A stretch of 64,000 nt of DNA from Nakaseomyces glabratus (GCF_010111755.1 NC_088962.1:868001-932000), one strand, 5' to 3'. Counted from the stretch's first letter, positions 40,902-52,610 are shown. Numbers and translations are program-made. Notes: a model not told the origin generated them from the sequence alone.

Positions 40902-43900
40902 ATGGGCTATCCACCTTCTGCCCGGCGAATGGGTGATAGTAAAAGGTATTATTACTCCAATAATCCAAATAGGCGACATTCCTCCCAAATGGCTTATCCG
41001 AAGAAGCCATACCAGGGGGGGCAACCTTCTAGAGAAAACCCGTATTCCCACGAAAGTAATACACATGGATCAATGATTGATAGAACAGGAACTCCAACTA
41101 TGCCAAGTGGACATAATGCTAATACTTCCTCACCATCAACACCGACTCAGAGTCAAAATCAAACTCAAAGTGCACATCAAAACGATGTACCGAGAACGTC
41201 AAGATATGATCCCTCTCCCATCCAAAGATCATCTTCGGCCCCTCATAGACCCACAGGCTTGGTATCAAGAAAATCAACCAGCCGTTACAACTCCAGCATA
41301 GATTATCCTAGTGCGACAAGCCCGCATAAGAGCGAGATTGCTGATATCCCAAGATCCCGATATTCTGGAAGCTCTCTGAGCAGATACAACTCTCACACAA
41401 ATCCTGCGCCAACTGTTGCACAGTCAATCAAAAACGGAGTAAGCAGTCCTGCAAGTAATAACAAACCATTATTGATGAACAAATCCCCTAGAACTAGCGA
41501 ATCAAGTGTTTTTGGTAATGAGTATTCAATGTCAAGTTATAGGTCGCCAAATTCAAATAATCCTTCTAGTAATACCTCATATTTTACTAGAGCTAATAAA
41601 TGGAGAATGGGCTCAAATCCAGATTTGAAAAACGAACATGAACATCCATCTATGAACAGACAACCTTTAACAGCACCTAGTAATCCATCAACAAGAAATA
41701 AATTTTGGAAGCATTCTACACCAAAATACCCATCAACTGTATCACCTCAAACCAAATTCAGTGAATCATTTCATAGCCAAAGACACGATAGCAATTCATC
41801 GATCAACATGAATTATGACAAGCATCGCCCAAGTTTTAGCGAGTATCAAGAAAATGAAAAGAAATGGGGTGGTAAATCTGCAAATAGCCAACATGAGGAA
41901 CACGAGAAAGATGACGAGACGAGATCACCTTTAGGATCTCCAAACCCTCATTCCCTTGGTTCTAGTTTGATTAACTCTGTATCACAAACAACCAGAGAAA
42001 CAGAGGCGCAATTGTTGAAAGATTTAAGAGAAAAAGAAGGCCGTGTAAAAAAAGTTCGCTCTACATCAATAAATAAACCATCCCAAAACATTCTACATAA
42101 AGCAGTTGCCACCAATAATGGTGAAAGTACGTTGTGGACCTCTGTGGATAAAAACGAAAACTCAATGAAGGACAATATTATGGAAGACACAGGTATACCC
42201 GACGTTGCGAATAGAGAAACAACGATTAATGAGTTTGATGACCCTGACGGCGACGACGATGATAATAATGATACAAATGACATCCAGGATGAAGACGATG
42301 AAGGAGAAGCAGATGAAGATGACAGACTTGCCGATATTAGCAACACTGTTTTTACTGAAATGAGACCTTCAGATATGCTTGATTATGAGTATATTTATGA
42401 TCCTACTGAACTACAAACGAACTTCTCAAATATTAAGATTAAGAATGAGCCTGATCATTACACAATACCTTTGAAACCAATCAACGAGTATATTTTTCCA
42501 ATGAATAGAGTTGAAACAAAATTATGGCAGTTAAAAAATAAGAGTAGAGAGGAGATTGTCAAGAAACAAAAATACTTACTGAAGAAACCTCTGAGAGAGT
42601 TTAAAGCTTATCCATTCTGGAAGAGAAACCTTTTAGTTCATGAACAAGCAATCCGAGGAGAACTTGCTAACACGATAGGTGAACTAGTGCAACTAAACAG
42701 GTACAAAGAACTGATGATGAAGAAAATGTGCTTTCAGACATTACAAGATTGGAAGGATAAATGTGGACAGATGTCAAAAATTAGCGAATCACTGAGAAGT
42801 AAGGAAATTGAATATCAAGAGAAGCTGGAGAGGGAAAATCAAGAAAGAGAGGAGCAAGAAAAGATAGCTGAAGAGAAAAGACGCCATAATAATAGTTCCA
42901 GGCGTAGAAATAGAGCAGATTTTGTCGATGATGCAGAAATGGAAACTGTACTTCTGCAAATTGATCCTGACTACAAATTTCATCAAGCAGCAGCTGTAAT
43001 TCCTAAAATGATAACAGATCCACTTAAAAGAAGTAGCTACAAGTTTTGTGATCTCAATAATTTAGAGACAGATAAGGATAAATGGGCATCAAGGGTATTA
43101 TTAGATGGTATTGATAACTTTACACCAAATGAACACGAACTTTTTGTTGAAGGATACTTAATGAACCCAAAGAAGTTTAGTAGAATATCAAATTTTATGG
43201 GAGGGCTAAGAACTCCTGAGGAATGTGTACTCCATTATTATAGAACAAAGAGAACAGTTGATTACAAATCCCTAGTGAATGAAAGAAACAAGAAGAGGAA
43301 GGGTATAACATCCAAAAAGAAGAAAAAGAAGGAACGTAGCAGTGAAGCAGAACTAGAGCTAGATACAGAGCAATCAACTGACGTGAAAGAAGTCACAACT
43401 GAACATGCCGCGGAGGTTAGTAATATTGGTGATAGCCAACAACAAATCGAGATAACAAAAACTGATGAAACTGATTATGTGGAAGTAGGTGTAGTACGCG
43501 AACCCATAGAGGATGATAACATTGCTGTAGATACAGAAGTTATCATCCCCACCGAATCCAAACATGAACCTGAGAACACTAATGTTAAACCTGACCACCA
43601 TTCACCCGAACCGCCTGTGCAAGACTCATTAGTAGAACCTGTACAGCCCACACAGGAGATTTCTCAAGAAGTAGTACATAATGTGAAACCCTCAAATGAT
43701 ACTTATGAATCTAACCCACTGCAACATAATGATGCTATTACAGAACATACTGGCGACTTCACAACAATTTTGCCAAGACCAAGTCCAAATATGAGTCCAG
43801 TTGACCTTGGTTTTGAAGACGGAGGTCTGAGAAAGAAACAAAAGCAGTCTCATGACCATCGGACGAGTTACTGGAGTGTTAAAGAGACACAAGCCTTTCC

Positions 43901-44972
43901 AGATCTGCTGAATGAATTCGGTTCACAATGGTCTCTAATATCCCAAAAGCTAGCCACTAAATCAACAACAATGGTCAGAAATTACTACCAAAGGAATGCT
44001 GCTCAATTTGGATGGAAGTCAATTGTGGAAGAAGCCGATGCTAAACGTAATGCCAAAAGTTCTGGCTTGGTTCAACAATCCCAAATATTGTTACCACCAG
44101 AACCACCTGTTTTTAACATAGTTAATGGAATCCCTCCACAAACAAGACCTGCAATGAATTACTTCGGCACCCAAGTTAAGTCAGAGACTGGCCAATTATA
44201 CTCAGGCATCACTGCCCAACCTTTCAATGCTGAGAATACCAAGGATGCGTTCTCAACTGTCACAACTCCTACCAGCACGCTACCTCCACCCAGACTTCCA
44301 ACAATTCAATTTCAAGGTAACACAGAGGGTCCTATTGGCCATATAGCTCAAATGTCTACAAAACCTATCAATGGAACTGCAGGTGGAACACCAGGGCAAG
44401 ATATTAAAGCTGAGGAGTCCTCCAATATCAGTGCTAGAACAGAAGATCACAGGCATAATTCGATTAACAGCTTACTGAATGCCTCTCCTGACAACAGACC
44501 TAATATAATACCAAGACCTCATGATGATTCACGTACATCTACAACTATTAGATCAAGCTCTATTTCCTCATTACTGAACCCTGACAGTGGCCAACCCCCT
44601 CCAAAAGCTACAATAAGCCATAAAGCTGTAAGCATAAGTCCTCCACCAATCCAAAAATTTGTTGGAAGTACAATTAATGGCACAGTTAGCACTAGTGTAC
44701 CAACTCCTAGAATATTTTCAGAAGGGAACTTGAAACTTCATCAATTACCTCCAATGACCACCACTGTTTCCCCTACTTTATCTAATGATTCACCCACTAT
44801 AGGCCAGCATCCACAACTAATACGTAACGGTCAAGCTGTGGATAGAAGTCTTCAAAATAATAGTTTACCACCAATTAATTTTGCCAATGACCCATTGGCA
44901 GCACTAGCTGCTATTGCTTCAGCACCGGAAACAGTATCCTCGTTCATTTCAAAGGACAAAGAGCAACAATAA
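40902..44972 (+). CDS. SNT1: Snt1, SANT-domain subunit of the Set3 histone deacetylase complex
   Basis: 1356 aa, ATG at 40902; S. cerevisiae Snt1 is 1226 aa. The N-terminal ~400 residues are a Ser/Asn/Pro-rich disordered region. An acidic cluster at about 445-482 (DGDDDDNNDTNDIQDEDDEG) precedes the conserved core. SANT1 spans about 725-785 (FTPNEHELFVEGYLMNPKKF) and SANT2 about 988-1036 (SYWSVKETQAFPDLLNEFG). The C-terminus is again Pro/Ser-rich and ends ISKDKEQQ. It is the yeast counterpart of NCoR/SMRT and the scaffold of Set3C with Hos2, Set3 and Sif2. Syntenic with YCR033W. Confidence 0.95.
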   Translation: MGYPPSARRMGDSKRYYYSNNPNRRHSSQMAYPKKPYQGGQPSRENPYSHESNTHGSMIDRTGTPTMPSGHNANTSSPSTPTQSQNQTQSAHQNDVPRTSRYDPSPIQRSSSAPHRPTGLVSRKSTSRYNSSIDYPSATSPHKSEIADIPRSRYSGSSLSRYNSHTNPAPTVAQSIKNGVSSPASNNKPLLMNKSPRTSESSVFGNEYSMSSYRSPNSNNPSSNTSYFTRANKWRMGSNPDLKNEHEHPSMNRQPLTAPSNPSTRNKFWKHSTPKYPSTVSPQTKFSESFHSQRHDSNSSINMNYDKHRPSFSEYQENEKKWGGKSANSQHEEHEKDDETRSPLGSPNPHSLGSSLINSVSQTTRETEAQLLKDLREKEGRVKKVRSTSINKPSQNILHKAVATNNGESTLWTSVDKNENSMKDNIMEDTGIPDVANRETTINEFDDPDGDDDDNNDTNDIQDEDDEGEADEDDRLADISNTVFTEMRPSDMLDYEYIYDPTELQTNFSNIKIKNEPDHYTIPLKPINEYIFPMNRVETKLWQLKNKSREEIVKKQKYLLKKPLREFKAYPFWKRNLLVHEQAIRGELANTIGELVQLNRYKELMMKKMCFQTLQDWKDKCGQMSKISESLRSKEIEYQEKLERENQEREEQEKIAEEKRRHNNSSRRRNRADFVDDAEMETVLLQIDPDYKFHQAAAVIPKMITDPLKRSSYKFCDLNNLETDKDKWASRVLLDGIDNFTPNEHELFVEGYLMNPKKFSRISNFMGGLRTPEECVLHYYRTKRTVDYKSLVNERNKKRKGITSKKKKKKERSSEAELELDTEQSTDVKEVTTEHAAEVSNIGDSQQQIEITKTDETDYVEVGVVREPIEDDNIAVDTEVIIPTESKHEPENTNVKPDHHSPEPPVQDSLVEPVQPTQEISQEVVHNVKPSNDTYESNPLQHNDAITEHTGDFTTILPRPSPNMSPVDLGFEDGGLRKKQKQSHDHRTSYWSVKETQAFPDLLNEFGSQWSLISQKLATKSTTMVRNYYQRNAAQFGWKSIVEEADAKRNAKSSGLVQQSQILLPPEPPVFNIVNGIPPQTRPAMNYFGTQVKSETGQLYSGITAQPFNAENTKDAFSTVTTPTSTLPPPRLPTIQFQGNTEGPIGHIAQMSTKPINGTAGGTPGQDIKAEESSNISARTEDHRHNSINSLLNASPDNRPNIIPRPHDDSRTSTTIRSSSISSLLNPDSGQPPPKATISHKAVSISPPPIQKFVGSTINGTVSTSVPTPRIFSEGNLKLHQLPPMTTTVSPTLSNDSPTIGQHPQLIRNGQAVDRSLQNNSLPPINFANDPLAALAAIASAPETVSSFISKDKEQQ

Positions 44973-45759
44973 TAGTAAACGTCATGTTGCTCATATGAAT
45001 TCACATGCTAGATTATTTTTGAAGTAAAATTTTTTACATGAGACATTTCTAACCTTGTTTTTATGATTTTTATTCAGTTACTTCTTAGCTATAAACAATC
45101 TATGTTAATATAGACTTTCCAGGAGGAAAAATATGTAATATTAATAGGTACTTGATAATGTTCTACCCAAATGACAAGTCTTCTGTCGAAACCACTACAA
45201 TACATAATAAGGAAAATGTAGTCATCCTGGCATGATTGAAAATAAGTTGATTCGCCCCTCCCTTGCTCAATGACACATCATATACCGGCGACGTCAATTG
45301 AACATGTGAAATATGCTATACTGCTAGGTAGTTTAAATCGGCTTTTATTACCGTTCTTAATAAAAATCCGGCACCTAACAGATAAAAATTCGCGTTTCCC
45401 TCATCGCAAAAGGCAAACTTGTGAAAAATTTTGGTTTCGCCAAAACAAAAATTATATAAAATCGTTACGAGTTCAATTGAAGCTAATTATCGTCCTTTTG
45501 AAGTATCTATTCACCAACGTATAAGGACTGTATAACTAATAGATTACCAATACTTAGACCCCTGTTGTTAATTCAATATCTCAGCGCGGTGCTAATTTCT
45601 GAATTTAAATCCGACACTCGCTACTTATTTTCCAACTTTTTAAATAAGGTTTTGGAAATCATTCTCCAATTATAAAGAGTAATTGTACGCTACGCAACCA
45701 GCATATCCTTTGCTGTAATTTCACTGATCAATAAGAACTGATAATCACTTATAAGTACT
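44973..45759. other. Intergenic region SNT1 to ELO2
   Basis: 787 bp with the ELO2 promoter. A frame of 84 codons (45270-45524) starts with ATG but has no recognisable content and overlaps the promoter. Confidence 0.55.
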
Positions 45760-46815
45760 ATGACTACCATTATTCCACTACTAAAGCAATACTCAGCACC
45801 AGTTTTCGAACGTTATCCGGTGTTACACAATTATGTACCCACTGTGGAGAAGCCCTTTTTCAACATCAACTTATGGGAAAACTTCGACCATTTTGTAACC
45901 CTAGCAACTAATGGCAAATTTATTCCAAGCGAATTCCAATTTGTCGCTGGTGAACTTCCTCTAAGTGAGCTACAACCAGTACTTATCGCTATTGCTACTT
46001 ACTACATCGTCATCTTTGGTGGTAAGTTTGTACTAAGTTACTCCAAACCGTTCAAGTTGAACGGTTTGTTCCAATTGCATAACTTGTTTCTAACTACCAT
46101 CTCATTAACATTGCTGGTTTTGATGGTAGAGCAATTGACTCCAATGATCTACCATCACGGTTTATTCTATGCCATCTGTAACGAAGGTGCCTGGACACAA
46201 CCCATGGTTACTTTGTACTACATGAACTACATTGTTAAGTTTATTGAGTTTATTGACACCCTCTTCTTGGTTCTAAAACACAAGAAATTGACCTTTTTGC
46301 ACACATACCATCATGGTGCCACAGCTTTGTTATGCTATACTCAATTGGTAGGTACTACCTCCATCTCTTGGGTGCCAATTTCTTTGAATCTGGGTGTTCA
46401 CGTTGTTATGTACTGGTATTATTTCTTAGCCGCTAGAGGAATTAGAGTCTGGTGGAAGGAATGGGTCACTAGATTCCAGATCATCCAATTCATTTTGGAT
46501 ATTGGTTTTATCTACTTTGCAGTATACCAGAAAGCTACCCACTTATACTTCCCAACTCTGCCACATTGTGGTGAATGTGTTGGTTCTACAACCGCTACTT
46601 TTGCTGGGTGTGCCATCATCTCATCTTACTTGGTCTTATTCATCTCATTTTACATCAATGTCTACAAGCGTAAGGGTTCCAAGGCAAGCAGAGTGGTCAA
46701 AAGGGTTCACGGTGGTGTTGCCGCTAAGGTCAATGAGTACGTTAATGTTGATCTACAGAATGTCTCTACTCCATCCCCTTCACCAGTTGCCAAAGATAGA
46801 AGAAGAAAGAGATAA
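45760..46815 (+). CDS. ELO2: Elo2/Fen1 fatty-acid elongase (3-ketoacyl-CoA synthase)
   Basis: 351 aa, ATG at 45760; S. cerevisiae Elo2 is 347 aa. ELO family with about seven membrane helices. The catalytic histidine box H-x-x-H-H is HTYHH (residues 181-185), preceded by KFIEFIDTLFLVLKHKKLTF and followed by LNLGVHVVMYWYYF. The C-terminus is basic (KDRRRKR), consistent with an ER retrieval signal. Elo2 extends acyl-CoA up to C24 for sphingolipids. The position after SNT1 matches YCR034W and distinguishes it from ELO3. Confidence 0.95.
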   Translation: MTTIIPLLKQYSAPVFERYPVLHNYVPTVEKPFFNINLWENFDHFVTLATNGKFIPSEFQFVAGELPLSELQPVLIAIATYYIVIFGGKFVLSYSKPFKLNGLFQLHNLFLTTISLTLLVLMVEQLTPMIYHHGLFYAICNEGAWTQPMVTLYYMNYIVKFIEFIDTLFLVLKHKKLTFLHTYHHGATALLCYTQLVGTTSISWVPISLNLGVHVVMYWYYFLAARGIRVWWKEWVTRFQIIQFILDIGFIYFAVYQKATHLYFPTLPHCGECVGSTTATFAGCAIISSYLVLFISFYINVYKRKGSKASRVVKRVHGGVAAKVNEYVNVDLQNVSTPSPSPVAKDRRRKR

Positions 46816-47268
46816 GCTCGTTGAGGTCAAGTGATAACCTCTTTTTCTCTTATACTCGGAGTTTGCATCTAAGATCAGAGTAAATTTTTACAATCAATGA
46901 TCATATTTTAAAAATTATTTATGAACACTCTTTTTACTAGTTATATGAAATTGTTTGCATTTGGTCTCAGTAATAATCCTTTCAATAGACCTATTCACAT
47001 GTTGGGATAAAAAAATAAAAAAGACTACTAAACAAGAAAATATCACTTAATAGCCAATAAATATGTAAAATATCACAACAGATACCTGCTGTATAGTTAT
47101 CAATTAACTGTTTTCAACTAAATCGTTATTTTTAAGTAATCCTCTGCCTTACTATGACCATAGCACGAACAGACTTCCAAGAGTGACAATAGTAAAGAGA
47201 ATATTGTTACAGCTATGCTCTCAGTAGACTATACAATATGAATTACAAGTTAAATAACCCTCTACTTA
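46816..47268. other. Convergent intergenic region ELO2 / RRP43
   Basis: 453 bp between convergent 3' ends; AT-rich, nothing recognised. Confidence 0.6.
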
Positions 47269-48489
47269 CTAATTTCTCAAACATTTCCTAGATAAATCAG
47301 ATGATCTCTCATTTGCTAATGTGAGACAATTCCTTATCAATTCTGGTGTAATAATAGCGCCACCTCCGTTTATTGAAAAATGACACATCTTCCCTTGCTC
47401 GTCAGTCAAAATATTGACAGTGCTATTAATTGTTGCCTCTTCTGCTTCAGTATCTATATCTGCCAAAAGAACCGTCTCAGGCTCAGGCCTGACCACATCC
47501 ATTTCAACATCTGTTGCATCTGTCCCATCCGGAGTAGCAGAATTTTCAGAGCTCTCTTCACCATTTAGAATTTGTTCTTCTGGATTCAGTTCAATAATAC
47601 CAAAATTTGATGAATATGCAATCCTTTCTTTCTTAATAACTAGATCAGAATATCTCTTAGGATCAGCAAAAATTTCATAAGTTTCCTTAACTGTAGTGCT
47701 TCTACCTTTAGTTCTGATACTGACCCTTAAGTCGGTTGCTTTCTCGTCTATAAATGTCATTGGAAGCTTTGTAGATTGTAAAGCATAAATTAAAGAATTC
47801 CAACAAAGATCGAACACTGGACCAGTTCTACCAAACACGGTTATTTTTGCATATAAAACATAGGACCATTTCTTTTTTATCTGTACTACGTTGCTCATTT
47901 CATCATCATTTACATTTCCATCTGGGTAAGTTATAGTACTAATACCATTTTCATCTGTCGATCTTACACCTGGTTTAACCTTCAATGAACTCTTCGGTAG
48001 CACTCTTGAATACAGTAGTGATTGATAAAGTTTCTGAGATATAGTCATTTCTTCATCAGTACATGCACCTACTCTACCTCTTTCAACTTCAACCACAGGA
48101 TATATAGAGGTATAGTTACTCAAAGAATCAGCGGGTGCATCCTCCAAATGCAAGAGCTCTTGCTCACCTATGTCTAAATCCCCAAACTCGTTATTATATG
48201 CATCTTCAATAATACCACCTGTTATCGTAGTAATAACCATGGTATTGCCACTCTTAAGCACATTTGAACCAAGAATCCCATTGCTAGTATCGTTGGCATC
48301 AAATTGACACTGCTCGGAGTATCTTGATAAGGTTTCTTCATTTATCTGCACGTCTCGAAATTCATCAAATTTACGTAAACTTGGTCGAATTCCCAAAGAT
48401 AAATGTCTTTGTAATGTTAGATCAGGAGATATACGAGCCAGTACCTCAGGTGGAAAAGAAACAGGATGCACACTAATTGTTTCAGTCAT
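47269..48489 (-). CDS. RRP43: Rrp43, exosome core (RNase PH-like) subunit
   Basis: 406 aa from the ATG at 48489; the frame reaches 48525 but opens with TTG, and S. cerevisiae Rrp43 (394 aa) aligns from this ATG. RNase PH-fold ring protein: [20 protein letters not shown], then [15 protein letters not shown], [16 protein letters not shown] and [21 protein letters not shown] blocks. Like other eukaryotic ring subunits it is expected to lack phosphorolytic activity and serves as a structural part of the RNA-degrading exosome. Divergent from RBK1, as YCR035C/YCR036W. Confidence 0.96.
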   Translation of the reverse strand: MTETISVHPVSFPPEVLARISPDLTLQRHLSLGIRPSLRKFDEFRDVQINEETLSRYSEQCQFDANDTSNGILGSNVLKSGNTMVITTITGGIIEDAYNNEFGDLDIGEQELLHLEDAPADSLSNYTSIYPVVEVERGRVGACTDEEMTISQKLYQSLLYSRVLPKSSLKVKPGVRSTDENGISTITYPDGNVNDDEMSNVVQIKKKWSYVLYAKITVFGRTGPVFDLCWNSLIYALQSTKLPMTFIDEKATDLRVSIRTKGRSTTVKETYEIFADPKRYSDLVIKKERIAYSSNFGIIELNPEEQILNGEESSENSATPDGTDATDVEMDVVRPEPETVLLADIDTEAEEATINSTVNILTDEQGKMCHFSINGGGAIITPELIRNCLTLANERSSDLSRKCLRN

Positions 48490-48836
48490 TCTGTACCAAT
48501 GTTCAAGTTTACCAGTGGTTTCCAATTAGTTGTACAGCGTATAAATTGAGGGTATATTTTCAATAAAATGTATAAAGCTTTATTATCTTATTCTGGGTTT
48601 AACAGTCAGCCAGTAGAAAACTATTCTGCAATAAGAAGTATTTCATTTGAAAAATTGCGATGAGCTCATCGCATTAAATTTTCAATGAGTGAAAAAGTGT
48701 TCGTACGGTATTTCAAAGTGAAACAAATATAAATGATGTTAAAGTAATAGAAACATAGTAAGTCTATTGACCAAGTGGTTTAAATTTGTAAAGTAAATAA
48801 TAGCATATTAGTTCTCTAAATAAAAATACTTTGAAT
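48490..48836. other. Divergent RRP43/RBK1 intergenic region
   Basis: 347 bp. Its main feature is the symmetric RRPE-PAC-PAC-RRPE element in the middle (separate entry). T/A-rich tracts flank it. Confidence 0.6.
48648..48684. promoter_or_regulatory. Symmetric RRPE-PAC-PAC-RRPE element
   Basis: TGAAAAATT (48648-48656) abuts GCGATGAGCTCATCGC (48657-48672), a perfect 16-bp palindrome of two head-to-head PAC motifs. After ATT comes AAATTTTCA (48676-48684), an RRPE on the other strand. It lies about 165 bp from each ATG. RRP43 is a ribosome-biogenesis gene; RBK1 is not, so the symmetry may expose RBK1 to the same control. Confidence 0.85.
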
Positions 48837-49838
48837 ATGGGTATTACTGTTATTGGTTCTTTGAACTACGATTTAGTGACCTATACTGACAAAGTTCCGG
48901 ATGGAGGGGAAACAATACGTGCAAATTCGTTCGAGACTCATACAGGAGGTAAGGGTTGCAATCAATGTATAGCTATTGCCAGATTGAAAAACCCTCAAGA
49001 CAATTATACTGTCCGAATGGTAGGAAGTGTTGGTAATGATGCCTTTGGTGCTCAATTACTGGATACATTGAGAAGAGATGGTGTTGATGTTGACCAAGTC
49101 AAGGTGTTAGAAGGTGTCAGCACTGGTACAGCTACAATATTGGTGGAAGAGAAACTTGGTGGCCAAAATAGAATTTTGATTGTTAAAGGGGCCAATGGCG
49201 AAAGTAAATATAGTAGCCAACAATTGAAGGATATGTTCAAAGAAACAAAAGAAAAGGAGTATGTGGTATTCCAACAAGAAATTCCTAATGCCGATTGTGT
49301 GATGAAATGGATTCATGATAATATTAGCAACTCTGTAATTGTATTCAATCCTTCACCATTTCAACCTATTGCAAAAGCACATTGGAATGCTGTTGACGTT
49401 TTAGTGGTTAATGAGATTGAAGCTCTTCAAGTAATAGAAGATGCAGAAGGACCTGAGAAAGTCAAAGAGTACAAAGAGATGATTAATGATAATTTTATTA
49501 GCACTTACAAAAATATAGCTATTCGCTTAAAGAGTCAATATGTAAATCCAGAAGGAAAGAGGGCAGTAATTATTACCCTGGGTTCGAAAGGTGTTCTATA
49601 CGTATCTAAACAAAACCCAGAAGTCGGTTACATGGATGCAATACATGATGTAAAAGTAGTTGATAGTACTGGTGCAGGTGATACCTTTTTGGGTGCTCTA
49701 GTAACCCAACTTTATGAAGGAAAACCATTGTCAGAAGCTATCAAGTTTGCCACTTTTAGTAGTTCGTTGGCAATTCAAAAAAACGGTGCTGCTGAGAGTA
49801 TTCCAAAGCATAATGATGTGAAGGCTGTATTATCGTAA
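48837..49838 (+). CDS. RBK1: Ribokinase
   Basis: 333 aa from the ATG at 48837, identical in length to S. cerevisiae Rbk1; the frame extends two codons upstream through a TTG. PfkB family: N-terminal signature GGKGCNQCIAIARL and C-terminal DSTGAGDTFLGALV with catalytic Asp282 in the anion hole. All key residues are present, in contrast with Mak32. It phosphorylates D-ribose at O-5, feeding the pentose phosphate pathway. Convergent with SSL2 across a 183-bp gap that contains a run of 17 T (49904-49920). This is the last gene of the YCR-like segment. Confidence 0.97.
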   Translation: MGITVIGSLNYDLVTYTDKVPDGGETIRANSFETHTGGKGCNQCIAIARLKNPQDNYTVRMVGSVGNDAFGAQLLDTLRRDGVDVDQVKVLEGVSTGTATILVEEKLGGQNRILIVKGANGESKYSSQQLKDMFKETKEKEYVVFQQEIPNADCVMKWIHDNISNSVIVFNPSPFQPIAKAHWNAVDVLVVNEIEALQVIEDAEGPEKVKEYKEMINDNFISTYKNIAIRLKSQYVNPEGKRAVIITLGSKGVLYVSKQNPEVGYMDAIHDVKVVDSTGAGDTFLGALVTQLYEGKPLSEAIKFATFSSSLAIQKNGAAESIPKHNDVKAVLS

Positions 49839-50021
49839 AAGAAGTCAACGCATGTCAACATAATTTTTATGAAAGATAGCTGGATTATTCAATCTTTTAA
49901 TGATTTTTTTTTTTTTTTTTAGTTTGATTCTTAGTAACTTTTTTTTTGAGTTTTATGATATTTAAATGTGCATCGGTTTAACCAAAAAAATTGATGTGTA
50001 ATCTGAGATAATGCAACATCA

Positions 50022-52610
50022 TTATCGCTTTAAATTCTTATAATACATTTTTCTAATTAATGGATGATGTTCCTTAAGATCTTTTGCCTTAGTGCTATAT
50101 TCCATATATGCCATATCTTCACCACCTGCAAGGCCTGCCAGAGACCCCTCTCCTCTCATCGCCTTTGATCTCGCTTTCTTATACAAGCTACCACCACGAC
50201 CAATGGAATTGTCGGCATCATCGCCAATCTCAATACCAGCAGCTTCTTCATTCTTCAACAAAACCTCCTGTAGTAGTTCCCTACGTTCTCTAGCCGATGC
50301 ATATGCAAGATTTGGTAAGTTTTCCATTCCATGTAAGTGAGTAATAACTTTGAATGCATAACCTTGATCAACTAAAAAGGCCTGCCTTTTGGTTGAATAG
50401 TACATTTCTTGGGTATCTTTTGAAACTAATGAATAGAAAAATGCGTTAAAACCTTCATCATTACGTCTTTTAGCACGCAAAATTCTACCTAGACGTTGAG
50501 CTTCTTGACGACGGGAACCATAATGAGATGATATTTGAATCAAACATGTTGCTTCTGGCAAATCGATTGATGTGTCACCAACTTTAGATAAGAAAATTGT
50601 ATTAATCTGATCATTGTATTGAAAGTTTTGAAGAATATTCATACGCTCTTGTTGAGGTGTCGAACCAAAAATAAACGGTTTCCCTAATTTTAACGCATAT
50701 TCTTGAAGCGCATAAACATTATCAGAAAAAACAATAATTTTGTCACCTCTTCTCTCATGATATTGAATCAAAAATTGACATGCCTGGAATTTTGTGGGAT
50801 TCATGATATACAATAACATTCTTTTTCTTGCAGTTTCACGTAAATACTCTTGATAGAATTCTGCTGTCATTGGACACCATACCTCAGCACATTGCACATT
50901 TGCGATATGTCCCTTTTGTGATAGTTCCATCCAGTTGGCCTCATATAACTTAGGTCCAATCAAAAAGTTCAAATCACTAATCTTATCATCTTCTCTGACC
51001 AATGTTGCAGTCAAACCTAATTTTGCGTGTGCTGCGATTGTTGAAACCACTCTACGGAACATAGCTGCGGGAACGACATGAACTTCATCTAAGATAATAA
51101 AGCCCCATTCTCTACCTGTTAAGAAATCCATAACTTTTTGAGAGTCATGGGATCTGTTTCTTGTATTTGCAACCATAGAGTAGGTGGAAACAACTAGACC
51201 AGATTCTGTTTGAAACATTTCCTTGTTGTCAGAAGTGAAAACTGCACAATTTTCAGGTTGTAATGTACACCATTGCAAAAATTGTTGTCTCCATTGCATA
51301 ACCGAAACAGATGATGTACAAAGGACAATAACAGATTTCTTGATAGTACAAGCAGCAGTGATACCCACAAGTGTTTTACCTGCACCACACGGTAGCACAA
51401 TAATTCCACTTCTTGCACGACCGTTACCAAACATTTTACTTAACGATTTTTCCTGATACGGTCTAATTTGTGTTGATGGTTTCAAATCAATTTCTAGATC
51501 TGGGTTTCTATTATCATTTCTGAAATCATATTCTTCTAAGACGGGGTAATCAATTTCTTGACATCTTCTTTTAACAATTTCAACCGAGCTATTTGCAATT
51601 TCAAATGAATGCACGGCGTCTATATCATCTTCATTCTCTTCATCTTCCTCCCCGTTTGCACCTTCTCCAACAACAGCAGAAAACATGGCTTCTACATCAT
51701 TAGGATTTATACTACTTTTATCCACTGACGATGTACCTGTACCTTTATTACCATCTACTTGTGCTTGATGTTCACCATCTATACGAAGTGGGCCAATTAT
51801 GGGATCTCTTAACAGCATTTTTAGAATGTCAGCTTGTGTTGTCTCCACAAAATATCTGTTATGTTTGATGACCAGCTTCACTTTACCATATGAGATGGTG
51901 GCTCCTTTTATGAAATTTATAATAGATTGGGCAACTGGAACTTTCGAAAGTCTATCCAAAACTGATATGATGTCATCAGTTTCCAAACCTACAGAAACTG
52001 CAGCATAAAGAGAGTATGCAGTAATTTTATACTCATGAATATGAGAAGGTCTACTGATAGGCTCTGCAATTGTGACCAAAAAGTCTTGTGCTTGTTCCGC
52101 CAAGGGTGAGAAACTCTCCAATATTATTCTACCATCGCTTGGGGAGATCCAAATTGGTCTTGAGGCGTGATCTGGCTTTAACTTCAAGTAGCTAAAATCA
52201 TGTGTCCTAAACATTGCTGAGACCGAATCAGGGACAAAGTCAGCAGGAATATCATTATCTGCATCAGCCATCAAATCCCTATCTTTCATCTTATCGTAAC
52301 TGGCAGTTCCAATCTTCGACTTAGCTGCTGCACCTTTCTTTCTACCACGAGGCTTCTCTGTAAGTCTCACAGTACTCATTACTTTCTCCTCTGGCTCATC
52401 GTTACCTTTACTGGTCATGTCCTTAGTCAGTTTATCATCTTCATTAAGATCATAGTCTTCATCAGGTTCATTCTCATCTGTAGCAGCGGATTCATCGTCA
52501 CTAGAGAAGAATCCCTCCATCATTGGAACAACTCTTCTAGGCTTGGCAACTACCTGCTCCTCGTCATCTTCTTCATCAGGTCTATGAACATGCTTTTCAG
52601 TATCAGTCAT
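50022..52610 (-). CDS. SSL2: Ssl2/Rad25 (XPB), TFIIH DNA translocase
   Basis: 862 aa, ATG at 52610; S. cerevisiae Ssl2 is 843 aa. The acidic N-terminus leads into the damage-recognition-like domain. The helicase core follows: Walker A PCGAGKT (Lys412), DEVH box (508-511), RED motif (about 537-539) and motif [10 protein letters not shown]. These are the XPB hallmarks. Ssl2 opens promoter DNA for RNA polymerase II and acts in nucleotide-excision repair. Divergent from CCT2, as in the YIL143C/YIL142W pair. The junction with RBK1 is where the gene order switches from chromosome III-like to chromosome IX-like. Confidence 0.97.
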   Translation of the reverse strand: MTDTEKHVHRPDEEDDEEQVVAKPRRVVPMMEGFFSSDDESAATDENEPDEDYDLNEDDKLTKDMTSKGNDEPEEKVMSTVRLTEKPRGRKKGAAAKSKIGTASYDKMKDRDLMADADNDIPADFVPDSVSAMFRTHDFSYLKLKPDHASRPIWISPSDGRIILESFSPLAEQAQDFLVTIAEPISRPSHIHEYKITAYSLYAAVSVGLETDDIISVLDRLSKVPVAQSIINFIKGATISYGKVKLVIKHNRYFVETTQADILKMLLRDPIIGPLRIDGEHQAQVDGNKGTGTSSVDKSSINPNDVEAMFSAVVGEGANGEEDEENEDDIDAVHSFEIANSSVEIVKRRCQEIDYPVLEEYDFRNDNRNPDLEIDLKPSTQIRPYQEKSLSKMFGNGRARSGIIVLPCGAGKTLVGITAACTIKKSVIVLCTSSVSVMQWRQQFLQWCTLQPENCAVFTSDNKEMFQTESGLVVSTYSMVANTRNRSHDSQKVMDFLTGREWGFIILDEVHVVPAAMFRRVVSTIAAHAKLGLTATLVREDDKISDLNFLIGPKLYEANWMELSQKGHIANVQCAEVWCPMTAEFYQEYLRETARKRMLLYIMNPTKFQACQFLIQYHERRGDKIIVFSDNVYALQEYALKLGKPFIFGSTPQQERMNILQNFQYNDQINTIFLSKVGDTSIDLPEATCLIQISSHYGSRRQEAQRLGRILRAKRRNDEGFNAFFYSLVSKDTQEMYYSTKRQAFLVDQGYAFKVITHLHGMENLPNLAYASARERRELLQEVLLKNEEAAGIEIGDDADNSIGRGGSLYKKARSKAMRGEGSLAGLAGGEDMAYMEYSTKAKDLKEHHPLIRKMYYKNLKR

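Noticed and set aside
45270..45524. 84-codon ATG frame upstream of ELO2
   Set aside because: Lies in the promoter region with no recognisable content.
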